Source: an uncultured Eubacteriales bacterium (GTDB taxonomy: Bacteria; Bacillota; Clostridia; Oscillospirales; CAG-272). Taken from it: DNA of 64,000 nucleotides. The DNA is taken from the NCBI GenBank assembly GCA_958414825.1, contig CATYXQ010000005.1:8033-72032 (forward strand), given 5' to 3'. The position numbers and the translations under genes are program-made. Positions 52,701 through 60,763 of this stretch are shown here, piece by piece (within the stretch, counting starts at the first letter, position 1; every line of letters begins with the position of its first letter). Under the pieces are notes generated by a model. That model ran no database searches and was not told the origin of the DNA. It worked only from the letters and a program-made list of their open reading frames with translations.

Positions 52701-52765
52701 GAAAGACAGAGGAGTGAAGCAGCAAGCATGAGGAGCGCCAAGGCAAGCGATATTAACTTTTTCAT
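49712..52765 (-). CDS. Large secreted DUF5696-like protein
   Basis: 1017 residues. A signal peptide with a c-region AFA-EDTEEE is followed by a long protein without further membrane spans. Sequences such as YGYELYVEPKTAEVAVVDKS, YTFIPDGSGALMDYEDFSG and GFGVYPDFDFAYVQNQKNFD resemble the DUF5696 family, which I associate with sugar ABC loci in Clostridia and Paenibacillus; this name rests on memory. The middle may hold a glycosidase-like TIM-barrel. A Thr/Glu-rich insert of ~30 residues lies near 400 (TKTVTTVDPITGEEITEEIT), and an Ala/Glu-rich coiled coil near the C-terminus (EAEAAADAAAKAEADKLAEE). Function unknown. Confidence 0.72.
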   Translation of the reverse strand: MKKLISLALALLMLAASLLCLSLGAFAEDTEEEITEEEVFPDYTTKVFPTDADKLATMEKKLDKYGYELYVEPKTAEVAVVDKSTGQILFTNPYSVAASKGTEETKNKLLSQILISYNDNGTAKEYNSYADSAKLGQIVIKDIKSGIRVEYTIGRANANYLVPRMISKQRLEEEILAHIDSKWYNLKVLAFYDLKDPSDTTLPQTVRDEMLKAYPASKNMPIYVLSSDIKNRELAYLENIIKTYAPDYTYEEMEYDHQMTQYEAQTLATPVFRMSLEYTLTEDGLEVTLPANGIRFDETLYKLQNIVLLPYMGAGTYTNEGYTFIPDGSGALMDYEDFSGRNTSIAGTVYGMDFAYQTLEGAANQDVMRMPVFGICETVQKIKYVDTPKEVTKTVTTVDPITGEEITEEITETVTVQEAVRAKEQRGFLAIIEEGDALTKITAKHENQLHNYNSVQVSFNPRPKDSYVLSDSISVGSSSAIEVVSSRKYVGSYKIKYIMLTDKTVAEENDIKDYYETSWMGMAHAYRDYLLENGTLTRLTEEDVDKDIPLYIESFGVTQTLEKVLSVPMTVDKAMTTFADIKAMYDELASNGITNIDFKLTGFANGGMYPTIPFKLKWEKKAGGADGFEDLVAYANEKGFGVYPDFDFAYVQNQKNFDGLKLSKHIVKTIDDRYSSLREYDASLQGYVSYYKLCVSPSVLSHFYETFSKNYLKYGNSAISVSTMGSALNSDFDSDEPYNRNDSKIFTDRFFAQLDEDMSSVMSMSGNIYTWKYVDKMLGVSLQSSRSLYASASVPFMGVVLHGCVEFAGSALNMAGDIDYEILRAIENGAGLYFILSYDNTELLKDDFMLSKYYSVRYDIWRDELIERYNQLNELLCDLQTSLIVGHEFLIGERVPTEAEAAADAAAKAEADKLAEEKAYEDARKETLAQMREEYLAGTIGAGESIDDRITIEKTQTPENTGDSYVYTKYTTDDDSIVHVTYENGTQFILNYNNYAITTILDGETYTVDSYGYVVIK

Positions 52766-52783
52766 TTCTTCACACTCCTTTAC

Positions 52784-54889
52784 TTACATTCTGTATTGCA
52801 GTTCCACGACGATATTGGTCACAAAGGACATCATGTTGCTGATAAGACTCGTAAACAAAATGCCGATGAACATGACAATCGCCATTCCGACAATTGTCGC
52901 CACAGTCATAACAATGTTTTTGCCAAGCGTATAGTCATGCGTCGTCTGGCTTCCAAAGAAGAGCAAAAGCCCCGTCCAGATAAAGCCGATGTTGGTAAGC
53001 AATGTCAGAATACTGGTCTCGGTTACCAGCACAGCATTGGAAATAATCGTAACCGGAAGTATCGTCAAAACAAGCGGGAACAGCGAATAACAGCTTGCCA
53101 CAAAGACATCTTTTAAACTGCCTTCGCCCTCAAACAAAGTCGTCAGACACCAGTTGGAAATCACCCACAGCATGACCGGCAGCAAAACCGAAACAGCCTG
53201 TGAAAAAATCGTAGTATAAACAGGCGTCGGCTGAACAATATATCCCCGTCCGATTGCATTATAGTAGAACGTGAGAATCGTCAGCGCCAAAATCGTTATC
53301 GCTGCCCGCACTGAGCCGCGTTTTTCATGCTTCAAATCCCAAAATCCGTCAAACGGATGATAAATCACATGGAATACATAAAGCAATTCTTCCCAATAGG
53401 TTTTCTTGCCGACTTTAAGCGCGGTATCCCGATTTTTCTTCTTTGTATATTTGCTGAACAGTCTCCACAAAAGTATCAGTGCAATCGCGCCGACCGGAAG
53501 CAATAGGAAATAATCATTGATCCACTGCTTCCGCACTTCCTGAAAAGCGGCGGAATAATTGGACGTATCATAAGCCGCCTTATAATATTCCATAGCTTCG
53601 GTATAATTTCCCGAATTATACAGTGAACGACCGATGCCGATATAAGCAAGATCAAAGTTAGAATTGCGCTTTAAGATCTCCTGCCAGTACTCGATTGCCT
53701 TATCGAACTGACGATTCTTTTCATTTTCAACCGCAGAAATCAGAATATCGCCGTATTCCGTGCGTTTATAAACCGTGAAGAGATCATCGCTCTTGTCAAG
53801 CAGAAGCATATAATCACCCTGGTACGCGACCGCTTCAATATTGGTCAGGTTACCAAGCTGTCCGCCGCTGTCTCCAAAAGCAAAGAGCAAATGACCGTTT
53901 TGATCGTACGTGTATACTTTCTGGCGTTTTTCATCAATGACTGACCAAGTTCCGGCAGGTCCGACCGCAACGTCTATCAATCTCGATACAGTTGAAGAAT
54001 CTACGTTGACTTCTCCCGCCGGTGCGAAACGCGCCAAGCGGCTCATAACGTCCTTGCCGACCGCGTTCAGCTTTTTAACCGGATAATAGCGAGAGGATTT
54101 ATTTCTGATCTGAGCATATTGATTTCTGGCGTCAATCGAAGAGGACGTTACGTAGATAAAGCCTTCATCATCAATTGAAATGTTGTTATACTCCGTCGGA
54201 ACATACGACATAGAAGATTTTCTCTGCTCCTCCGTCTGGAAGCGGCGCCAAAAAATTTCCCAAATGCTGTATGTAACTTTCTGCGCGCCGATAAATCCGG
54301 AAAAATCACCGTCCTGCGTCAGCACGATTACACCCTGATAGGTCGTAGAGGAAATAACGAAAATCCGATCGTACTGATCTACCGCAACCGCAACCGGCTT
54401 GTAGATCGATTCTTCTCCAAACAGCGCACTGGTAGGCTTACCGAGAATCCTTTCAAAATTTCCATCCCGGTCGAAAATAACAATCCGGTTTGCATCGGTA
54501 TCGCAAACATAAATGCTTTTATCCGTAACAAAGACGCCCGAGGGATTGGTAAAGCTGTCCGGAATGCCCTGATCGTTAATAAAATCCGTAATTGTAAATT
54601 TCAGCTTAAAGTTCGCATCCGTAACAATTATACGATTATTGGCCGCATCCACAATATAGACGTTTCCGTCGTCATCTACAAAGAGATCACGCGGATCGTC
54701 CATGGCCGTTTCGAGGCCGATATAGGCGGAATCCACATTCATAATCGGCGTGTATACCGTAGGCGATGTACGCGGGAACCCGTCTGTACCGTAGGTATAC
54801 GTCACATATGGCTCTACCGCGCTTGCCGCCGGCATCAGCACAAACAGAAGCGAAAGCGAAAGAAGAAGTATTTTTTTCAAAGTTTTCAT
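52784..54889 (-). CDS. NHL-propeller/TPR/Yip1 membrane protein
   Basis: 701 residues. A signal peptide ends near PAASA-VEP. An extracytoplasmic NHL-type beta-propeller (about 45-370) has repeats like DPRDLFVDDDGNVYIVDAAN and KPVAVAVDQYDRIFVIS. A TPR pair (about 395-455, FDLAYIGIGRSLYNSGNYTE) follows, then a membrane segment (YFLLLPVGAIALILLWRLF) and a C-terminal Yip1-like domain of about five helices. NHL and TPR parts are extracytoplasmic if the signal peptide is cleaved. It lies between the two permease pairs, so it could be an accessory membrane component of the transporter or a sensor. It is 16 bases after the permease at 54906. Confidence 0.75.
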   Translation of the reverse strand: MKTLKKILLLSLSLLFVLMPAASAVEPYVTYTYGTDGFPRTSPTVYTPIMNVDSAYIGLETAMDDPRDLFVDDDGNVYIVDAANNRIIVTDANFKLKFTITDFINDQGIPDSFTNPSGVFVTDKSIYVCDTDANRIVIFDRDGNFERILGKPTSALFGEESIYKPVAVAVDQYDRIFVISSTTYQGVIVLTQDGDFSGFIGAQKVTYSIWEIFWRRFQTEEQRKSSMSYVPTEYNNISIDDEGFIYVTSSSIDARNQYAQIRNKSSRYYPVKKLNAVGKDVMSRLARFAPAGEVNVDSSTVSRLIDVAVGPAGTWSVIDEKRQKVYTYDQNGHLLFAFGDSGGQLGNLTNIEAVAYQGDYMLLLDKSDDLFTVYKRTEYGDILISAVENEKNRQFDKAIEYWQEILKRNSNFDLAYIGIGRSLYNSGNYTEAMEYYKAAYDTSNYSAAFQEVRKQWINDYFLLLPVGAIALILLWRLFSKYTKKKNRDTALKVGKKTYWEELLYVFHVIYHPFDGFWDLKHEKRGSVRAAITILALTILTFYYNAIGRGYIVQPTPVYTTIFSQAVSVLLPVMLWVISNWCLTTLFEGEGSLKDVFVASCYSLFPLVLTILPVTIISNAVLVTETSILTLLTNIGFIWTGLLLFFGSQTTHDYTLGKNIVMTVATIVGMAIVMFIGILFTSLISNMMSFVTNIVVELQYRM

Positions 54890-54905
54890 TATAGAATACC
54901 TCCCC

Positions 54906-55778
54906 TTAATCCTTCATACCGCTCGAGCCCATTGTTTCGATAATGTTGCTCTGACAGATAATAAATACGGTAATCGGCACAATCATCATTATAACCGTCG
55001 CCGCCGCGCCCACTCCGGCACGTGCAATACCGCCGGTAACAATCTGATTGATCGCATAGTTGAATGACTTCAACTGCTCGCTGTAAATGTAAATCGAACT
55101 GCCCGCGTTCCAAAGGCCTTTGAAAGACTCAATCATCAGCGTAAGCCATGCCGGTTTAACCATCGGCATTGCAATCACCCAGAAAGTCTTGAACTCGCTG
55201 GCGCCGTCCAAACGCGCGCTCTCCAAAACCTCAGTCGAAACGCCGGTTTCCATAAATTGTTTCATCAGATACAATCCAAGCGAGGTGCAGAACGCCGGTA
55301 CGATACGGGCAAGATAGGTATCCAGCCAGTGCAACGAACTCATGGTCAAGAAGTTTGCAATCGCCGTAACCGTCTGATGAAACATCAGCGAATATACAAC
55401 CATGTTGAAAAAGAATTTTCTGCCCGGGAAATTCATCTTTGCCAGCGCATAGGCTGCCATAGAGGAAAGCAAAAGGTTTCCGAATGTACCGGTGACCGAA
55501 ACAAACACAGTATTGAATATGTATCTTGACAGCGGTACGTAGTTATCGCTCATCAGCGTGAACAAATCTCCGAAATTGGAGAACGTAGGATGCTGTACAT
55601 AAAAGCGCGGCGGGAACATCCAGAGTTCGTCAAGCGGCTTTAGCGACTGACAAATAACATAAAACATCGGCAAAAACATAAATGCGCCCATAAGGACAAG
55701 GAAAAGATTAATCCCGAAATCACCGCCGCCGCTGCGGCTGAGGACAACTTTATGTTTGCGCGTTCTTAATTTAGCCAT
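54906..55778 (-). CDS. Carbohydrate ABC transporter permease (MalG-like), first pair
   Basis: 290 residues with six membrane segments. The EAA loop is EVLESARLDGASEFKTFWVI. A basic cytosolic N-terminus MAKLRTRKHKVVLSRSG precedes the first span. It starts one base after its MalF-like partner ends, so the two are translated together. CUT1 family; substrate unknown. Confidence 0.9.
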   Translation of the reverse strand: MAKLRTRKHKVVLSRSGGGDFGINLFLVLMGAFMFLPMFYVICQSLKPLDELWMFPPRFYVQHPTFSNFGDLFTLMSDNYVPLSRYIFNTVFVSVTGTFGNLLLSSMAAYALAKMNFPGRKFFFNMVVYSLMFHQTVTAIANFLTMSSLHWLDTYLARIVPAFCTSLGLYLMKQFMETGVSTEVLESARLDGASEFKTFWVIAMPMVKPAWLTLMIESFKGLWNAGSSIYIYSEQLKSFNYAINQIVTGGIARAGVGAAATVIMMIVPITVFIICQSNIIETMGSSGMKD

Positions 55779-55779
55779 A

Positions 55780-56727
55780 TTACTGTCCTATCTTCGATAA
55801 TCCTTTCTTTATTATTAGGTTGGCGCCAACCATGATGATAAACAATATAACCGCGATTGCCGAAGCATATCCCATTTCGTAACGCTGTCCGCCATAGTCG
55901 TCAAGATGATGCATAATGGTATGCGCGGAATACTCAACGGACGGGAATCCGCAAAGTGCGGTTACGATACCGCCGAAACCAAACGACTGAGTAATCGAAA
56001 GCACCGCGCCAAACATAAGCTGAGGACGCATATAGGGCAATGTGATATACCAAAGCTCCTGCCAACGGTTACGAACTCCGTCAACCGCACCGGCTTCATA
56101 CAAATGCCGCGGCACGTTCTGCAAACCGGCAATGAAAGACAGAAACGCCGTACCAAGCGAGGTCCAGAGTGCAACGACGATACACAAGATCATCGTATAT
56201 TTCTTATTTTCAAACCAAAGAACAGCATCGTCAATGATTCCCATATTCAGAAGCGTACCGTTAACCCAACCGTAAGAGTCGGAACTGAACAGAGTTTGCC
56301 ATACAAGATACACCGAACCGGAAATAGAGGGCGCGTAGAAAATCAGCGTGACAACCGAACGCACCTTCGGGGAAAGCTCATTGATAAACCATGCGATAAA
56401 GAGCGAAAGCAGATAGGACACCGGTCCCGTAACGCAGGCAAAAACCAACGTATTCTGCGCCGCAATCAGGAAAATGTCATCATCCAGGAACAATCGAATG
56501 TAGTTGTCCATGAAGAGGAATCTCGGCATTTCCAAAAGGTTGAAATCCGTAAAGCTGAGCACCACAGACAAAATAACCGGGAATACCGTGAAAATGAAAA
56601 ACAGAATCATGAAAGGCGCGATCATCGCATACGCAACCTTGTTCTTTTTCATTTCACGCCATGTCCACTGCGCTTTCGTCATATCTTTTCTTGCCGCCGG
56701 ACGCTTTACTGCCGTGTTGTTTGACAT
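55780..56727 (-). CDS. Carbohydrate ABC transporter permease (MalF-like), first pair
   Basis: 315 residues with six membrane segments. FMILFFIFTVFPVILSVVLS is the first, and YEAGAVDGVRNRWQELWYIT the EAA loop. The start follows AAAGGAGAAAAAATTC. It is the first gene after the solute-binding protein, separated from it by 81 bases that include a hairpin. CUT1 family. Confidence 0.9.
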   Translation of the reverse strand: MSNNTAVKRPAARKDMTKAQWTWREMKKNKVAYAMIAPFMILFFIFTVFPVILSVVLSFTDFNLLEMPRFLFMDNYIRLFLDDDIFLIAAQNTLVFACVTGPVSYLLSLFIAWFINELSPKVRSVVTLIFYAPSISGSVYLVWQTLFSSDSYGWVNGTLLNMGIIDDAVLWFENKKYTMILCIVVALWTSLGTAFLSFIAGLQNVPRHLYEAGAVDGVRNRWQELWYITLPYMRPQLMFGAVLSITQSFGFGGIVTALCGFPSVEYSAHTIMHHLDDYGGQRYEMGYASAIAVILFIIMVGANLIIKKGLSKIGQ

Positions 56728-56766
56728 GAATTTTTTCTCCTTTATATAATATCCGAAATGTTAAAA

Positions 56767-56793
56767 CCCGGAAGCCGGTAAAACCGGCTCCGG
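56767..56793 (-). terminator. Intercistronic hairpin between binding protein and permease genes
   Basis: Minus strand CCGGAGCCGG (56793-56784) pairs with CCGGCTTCCGG (56778-56768, one bulged base) and runs into GTTTTAA. It is a weak terminator, the common device that makes more binding protein than permease. Confidence 0.6.
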
Positions 56794-56808
56794 AAAAAGC
56801 GTCCGCTT

Positions 56809-59808
56809 TTATTTCAGGCCGTGTTCAGCGAGATAGTCCTGCATCTGCTGATAAACCTCCGGCGAAGTTTCATAGGTCTTTCCAAGTTCCAGCGTGGGAA
56901 GACCAAATTCTTCACGTTTTCTCGTGATTTCCTTGTTGATCGTGTTCACATACTTCTGCAATTCGGTAATCGGATCCTTCCCCTCATTGATGACCGCAAG
57001 ATAAGCGAAGTTAATATAGCGGTCAAAAATATACGATCCGGGATAATTCGTGTACGCAGCAAGGTTATTGAACTGATCCATCAGAGCCTCATATTCCTGC
57101 GTCGTCCACGGCATCTCTGCCAGCGCATACATATTTGCAGTGTTGTATTTTGCCGCCTGACCGATTGTCGTAACAAGATCGCTGCCGTACGCAGCCTGTG
57201 CCTCATGTCCGCAATACCAGCGAATAAATTCCCATGCGCTCTGTTCATCTTTTACGCCGTGCAGCAGAATGGTCGCCGCAACATTGTTGAAAGCATCATA
57301 GTTTACCGTGCCATCCTCGCGTATCGATCCGGGCAGCGGAACCATCTCCCAAAGACCGTTGATTTCAGTAGCAAAAACAGTCAATTGATTGTATGTCGTA
57401 GAATAATCGGCAATCAAAATCGGCATCTCTCCCGTTCTAAAACGGTTCGGCCCGTCAAACTTGTTCGGGAAAGAATAATCCGTATAGAAACGAGTATATT
57501 TTTCAAACGCTTCAAGTGCAATATTGGAATCCAGGTCGCAGCGCAGACCGTCATCTGCATAACGGTCGCCGCCCATTTGGAACAGGAATATATCGTACTG
57601 CCGGTTCAAGCCGATTGACATATTATTGGCCTGCAGCACGGGCAACATAGACAGCACGTCGTCCCAGGTCTTCGGAATCTCAAGTCCCAGATTCGCCAGA
57701 ATATCAATGCGCACAAACATCATCATAAAGCCCGCGCGCTCCGGCATACCGTAGGTCGATCCGTACAGCGTAACCGGTACGAGCGTCTCGGTATTGAACT
57801 CTTTGACAAGCTCATCAAAGCCCTCATAATCGTTCAGCGGCAACGTTGCACTTCGGATTGCATAGTTGATAACGTCTACGTCGCTGGCGCCGAGGAAAAC
57901 GTCCGGCCCCTGTCCGGAAAGCACCGACGGAAGCAGCGTTCCCGCCGCAACCAGCTTCACATTTACACCGATGTTGCTGTCCGGCGTGAAGTCGCTGGAA
58001 ACCAGATTCTTCAAAATTTTCGCCTGGTCACGTCCCTGTGTGGTCCAAACTTCCACCGTATGCTCGGCAGCTTCTTCAGAAACCGCGCCCATCATACTGT
58101 AATCCGTGAAAAAGCTCGCAAAGAAAGCGCGAAGCTCAAACATGACGGCCTGGCCAAAGTTTGCGCTTGCTCTCGGCATCTCAGAAGAAACAGGCTGAAT
58201 TAATATGTAATCAATTCTCAGCGGCTGAGCGCGTACACTGTTCAACCATGTGCCGAGCGTACCGATATACGTCTTCAGATTTTTCAAATTGGGCGCGATC
58301 TCATCTTCATCCGACCCCATTCTGTTTAATAGGAAAGCAACCTTATCGAGCGTCGCCGTCTGCGATCCTTTTTCGCCGCAAAGCTCCGTAATATAATCGG
58401 AAACCGCATACAGATTGCGGGCTTCGATCAGCATTGTCTTGATGGTGTTCGGCATCAGGCGGGAAAATCCGTAATCACGATACTCGTCCGGATCCGCGCC
58501 CGTCAACTTAAGGATCTCCATATAGCAGTCGTTGATATTATTCAGAGAGGAAGTTACCTGACGGATAATATCCGCGAATTCGCCGAGTCCGACTTCTATA
58601 CGCAGCGTGTGCCGTCCGGGCGTCAGATAAAACTCAAAGACAGTCTCCCCGTCCGTGACGTTTTCACATTGCCAATCCTTGGAATAATCAAAGCGGAGAT
58701 TATAGCATTCCTCAAACGGAACCTCGCCGTCCAAATAAATTGTTCGGGAAGTAAACATACCGGATAAATCATTCTGCTTGAAGCGCAGCGCAATTGCATA
58801 GAATCCCGCATCATTGACTTCAAACTCATATTCCGCCCATTGTCCGACCGTCTTAAAGTTTTCATTTCCGCCCATAAAATTGAGAAGCTGAGTTGTCGGA
58901 TTCTGCGGAGACGTAATCGCGCTTGTGCGGTCGGTCAGAGGATAAATCGATTCGTCCGACTGCGCAGTCGGGAACTCCGCTTCCAAATGAATCACATCAG
59001 TTCCCTGCTTGTAATCGTACTGCGCTTTATATTCCTCATAAGAAATCATATCTGCCTGCGGATACAGGTAGATGGTTTTGATACTCATCGGTTCACGCGT
59101 AGCTTCAAGTGAAATTGTGTTTTCGCCTGCTTCAAAATAAAATTGCAGCGCATCTTTATAATAACCGGTCGAATCCTTTACCGTATAGGTTTGCCATACG
59201 TTTGCGGCCATATTATCGGGGCGAATGTCATTGCCGCCGACGTCTTTCTGAAACCCGACCGTACCGTCTTCATGCGTCGTATAGGACGGCGCCCAGCGTT
59301 TAGGAAAAATCAACGTGCGCGCTTCCGAGTAAGGCACCTTTCCGTTTACATACAGAATGCGCTCCGCATCCGTAGATTTCTCGCGGGTATCTTCGTCCCG
59401 CTCGGCGTCTCCCGTATAGCACTCCAGCTTTACGCTGTAAAGACCCGCCTGCTCAACATTGAACTTCCAGGTCACAACGCCGCTGGATGAAGTATAGAGA
59501 GATTTTTCCATGTCGCCGCCGACATCCGTCAGCACTTTAACGCCCGTATCTGTCGTTTTTTCAGGCAGATAGTTTAGGGCATCGATCACAATCGTGCCTT
59601 TCCCCTTAGGGGAATCGGCGTGTTTTTTAAGATACGCCTCGTAGTCGATCGTGTTCAGAATCTCATTCCACTCTGCCATGGTACGACCGCCGGAAATATC
59701 TGGAATTTCCTCCACCGCATCCCCGGCTGCCAGCACCGCCGGACCGCCGAATACCATGATCAGAGCCAGGAAGAGAGCCAGCGCTCCCGACAACTTCGTT
59801 CTCATCAT
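56809..59808 (-). CDS. Giant extracellular solute-binding protein with N-terminal carbohydrate-binding-like domains
   Basis: 999 residues. Start at 59808 (ATGATG, eight bases after CAGGAGGA); a longer in-frame start at 59871 adds unrelated basic residues. Signal peptide MMRTKLSGALALFLALIM ends in VLAAG and no lipobox Cys is present. Two beta-sandwich domains resembling CBM6/35 modules lie at about 60-265 (TIVIDALNYL, KFNVEQAGLYSVKLECYTGD) and 265-430 (DVIHLEAEFPTAQSDESIYP, EVNDAGFYAIALRFKQND). A helical linker follows, then a family 1 solute-binding protein at about 580-999 (VEVWTTQGRDQAKILKNLVS, LSGQGPDVFLGASDVDVINY). Normal CUT1 binding proteins are 400-450 residues and lipid-anchored, so both size and anchoring are odd. 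First gene of the operon. Confidence 0.84.
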   Translation of the reverse strand: MMRTKLSGALALFLALIMVFGGPAVLAAGDAVEEIPDISGGRTMAEWNEILNTIDYEAYLKKHADSPKGKGTIVIDALNYLPEKTTDTGVKVLTDVGGDMEKSLYTSSSGVVTWKFNVEQAGLYSVKLECYTGDAERDEDTREKSTDAERILYVNGKVPYSEARTLIFPKRWAPSYTTHEDGTVGFQKDVGGNDIRPDNMAANVWQTYTVKDSTGYYKDALQFYFEAGENTISLEATREPMSIKTIYLYPQADMISYEEYKAQYDYKQGTDVIHLEAEFPTAQSDESIYPLTDRTSAITSPQNPTTQLLNFMGGNENFKTVGQWAEYEFEVNDAGFYAIALRFKQNDLSGMFTSRTIYLDGEVPFEECYNLRFDYSKDWQCENVTDGETVFEFYLTPGRHTLRIEVGLGEFADIIRQVTSSLNNINDCYMEILKLTGADPDEYRDYGFSRLMPNTIKTMLIEARNLYAVSDYITELCGEKGSQTATLDKVAFLLNRMGSDEDEIAPNLKNLKTYIGTLGTWLNSVRAQPLRIDYILIQPVSSEMPRASANFGQAVMFELRAFFASFFTDYSMMGAVSEEAAEHTVEVWTTQGRDQAKILKNLVSSDFTPDSNIGVNVKLVAAGTLLPSVLSGQGPDVFLGASDVDVINYAIRSATLPLNDYEGFDELVKEFNTETLVPVTLYGSTYGMPERAGFMMMFVRIDILANLGLEIPKTWDDVLSMLPVLQANNMSIGLNRQYDIFLFQMGGDRYADDGLRCDLDSNIALEAFEKYTRFYTDYSFPNKFDGPNRFRTGEMPILIADYSTTYNQLTVFATEINGLWEMVPLPGSIREDGTVNYDAFNNVAATILLHGVKDEQSAWEFIRWYCGHEAQAAYGSDLVTTIGQAAKYNTANMYALAEMPWTTQEYEALMDQFNNLAAYTNYPGSYIFDRYINFAYLAVINEGKDPITELQKYVNTINKEITRKREEFGLPTLELGKTYETSPEVYQQMQDYLAEHGLK

Positions 59809-60056
59809 AAATCTTGTTCCTCCTGAAGCAGACGCTTGAATTTGCTTACGCATACGTGTGCGCGCACGCACACAGGTTTCCGCACATTTGATAAAAAGCC
59901 GGGACTGCTCGGGACATTCGATTTTACTCGATTTTGCCCACGCAAAGACGGCATGCAGTTTTCCGGGACAAAATGCACAATGCGCCGATAAAAGACGTCT
60001 GTTTTTGCATTTTTTTCAGTTTCTATGTGCAAAATTACCCATAAATGTACTCGTAT

Positions 60057-60085
60057 ATTTTAGCACGCCGTCACATTGTTGTCAA
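60057..60085 (-). promoter_or_regulatory. Promoter of the sugar ABC operon
   Basis: Minus strand TTGACA (60085-60080), 17 bases, TAAAAT (60062-60057) with TGC before it. The leader to 59808 is about 240 bases and carries a GC-rich hairpin, GTGTGCG/CGCACAC (59856-59873). Confidence 0.82.
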
Positions 60086-60697
60086 GTAGGGTTATTTCAA
60101 GCTTTTCATATATTTATACTCCCAAGTTCGTTTTTTTCATTCCATTATATTGTATATGTCCCCTTTTTCATGACAAGCCCCGATTCTCAGCAAAAACGTC
60201 AAACAAGTATAATCGCAGTTTAGATAATTTAATTATCAAAATTGCGGTTTAAAATGTCTGTTTTTGCTTATTTCTCATAATATTTTTATTACTTTTTGTT
60301 TTTGTTAAATTAAATTAACAAAAATACTGTTTTGAACTTTATTTTTCTGACACATTTATTCATCAAAAAAATTGTATAAAAATCACAAAAATAAACAATC
60401 GATTTCTACACATATGCATAATGCACAATTTTACAGAGGATAAAAGCGTATCGTGTCAAATCCTGGAATATATTTTTACTTTTTTCGGAAAAATATATTA
60501 ATATATTAAAACACATGTTTTCTATTTTTGTTTTTTTTAATGATATCTCTCGAAGAAAATATTAAAATCCCCGGCAGAAACACGGCACGTCTTTCACTTT
60601 ATCGCTTAAAATTCTCCTGTGGGGTTATAATTTTATTTTGATTTTTTACAGAGCGGATCCATTTCGATTTTTCCGTTTTATTTAATTCCAGTGCCGA
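60086..60697. other. AT-rich divergent control region
   Basis: About 610 bases of markedly AT-rich DNA without a coding frame, between the sugar operon promoter and the ROK promoter. Two palindromes are noticeable: GATAAT-TTA-ATTATC (60223-60237) and a perfect 10-bp inverted repeat TTTTTGTTAA...TTAACAAAAA (60299-60308 with 60315-60324). Either could be an operator for a LacI- or AraC-type regulator located elsewhere. No regulator gene is adjacent. Confidence 0.5.
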
Positions 60698-60726
60698 TTG
60701 ACATTTTATTGACTATACTCTATAAT
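60698..60726 (+). promoter_or_regulatory. Promoter of the ROK kinase gene
   Basis: Perfect consensus: TTGACA (60698-60703), 17 bases, TATAAT (60721-60726). The start at 60764 follows TTGGAGGAAAATT. Confidence 0.9.
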
Positions 60727-60763
60727 TTATAATTAAGGAATAATTTGATTTTGGAGGAAAATT

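Noticed and set aside
51995..52717. 240-residue plus-strand frame opposite the DUF5696-like gene
   Set aside because: Shadow frame within a gene with a clear signal peptide and operon position on the other strand.
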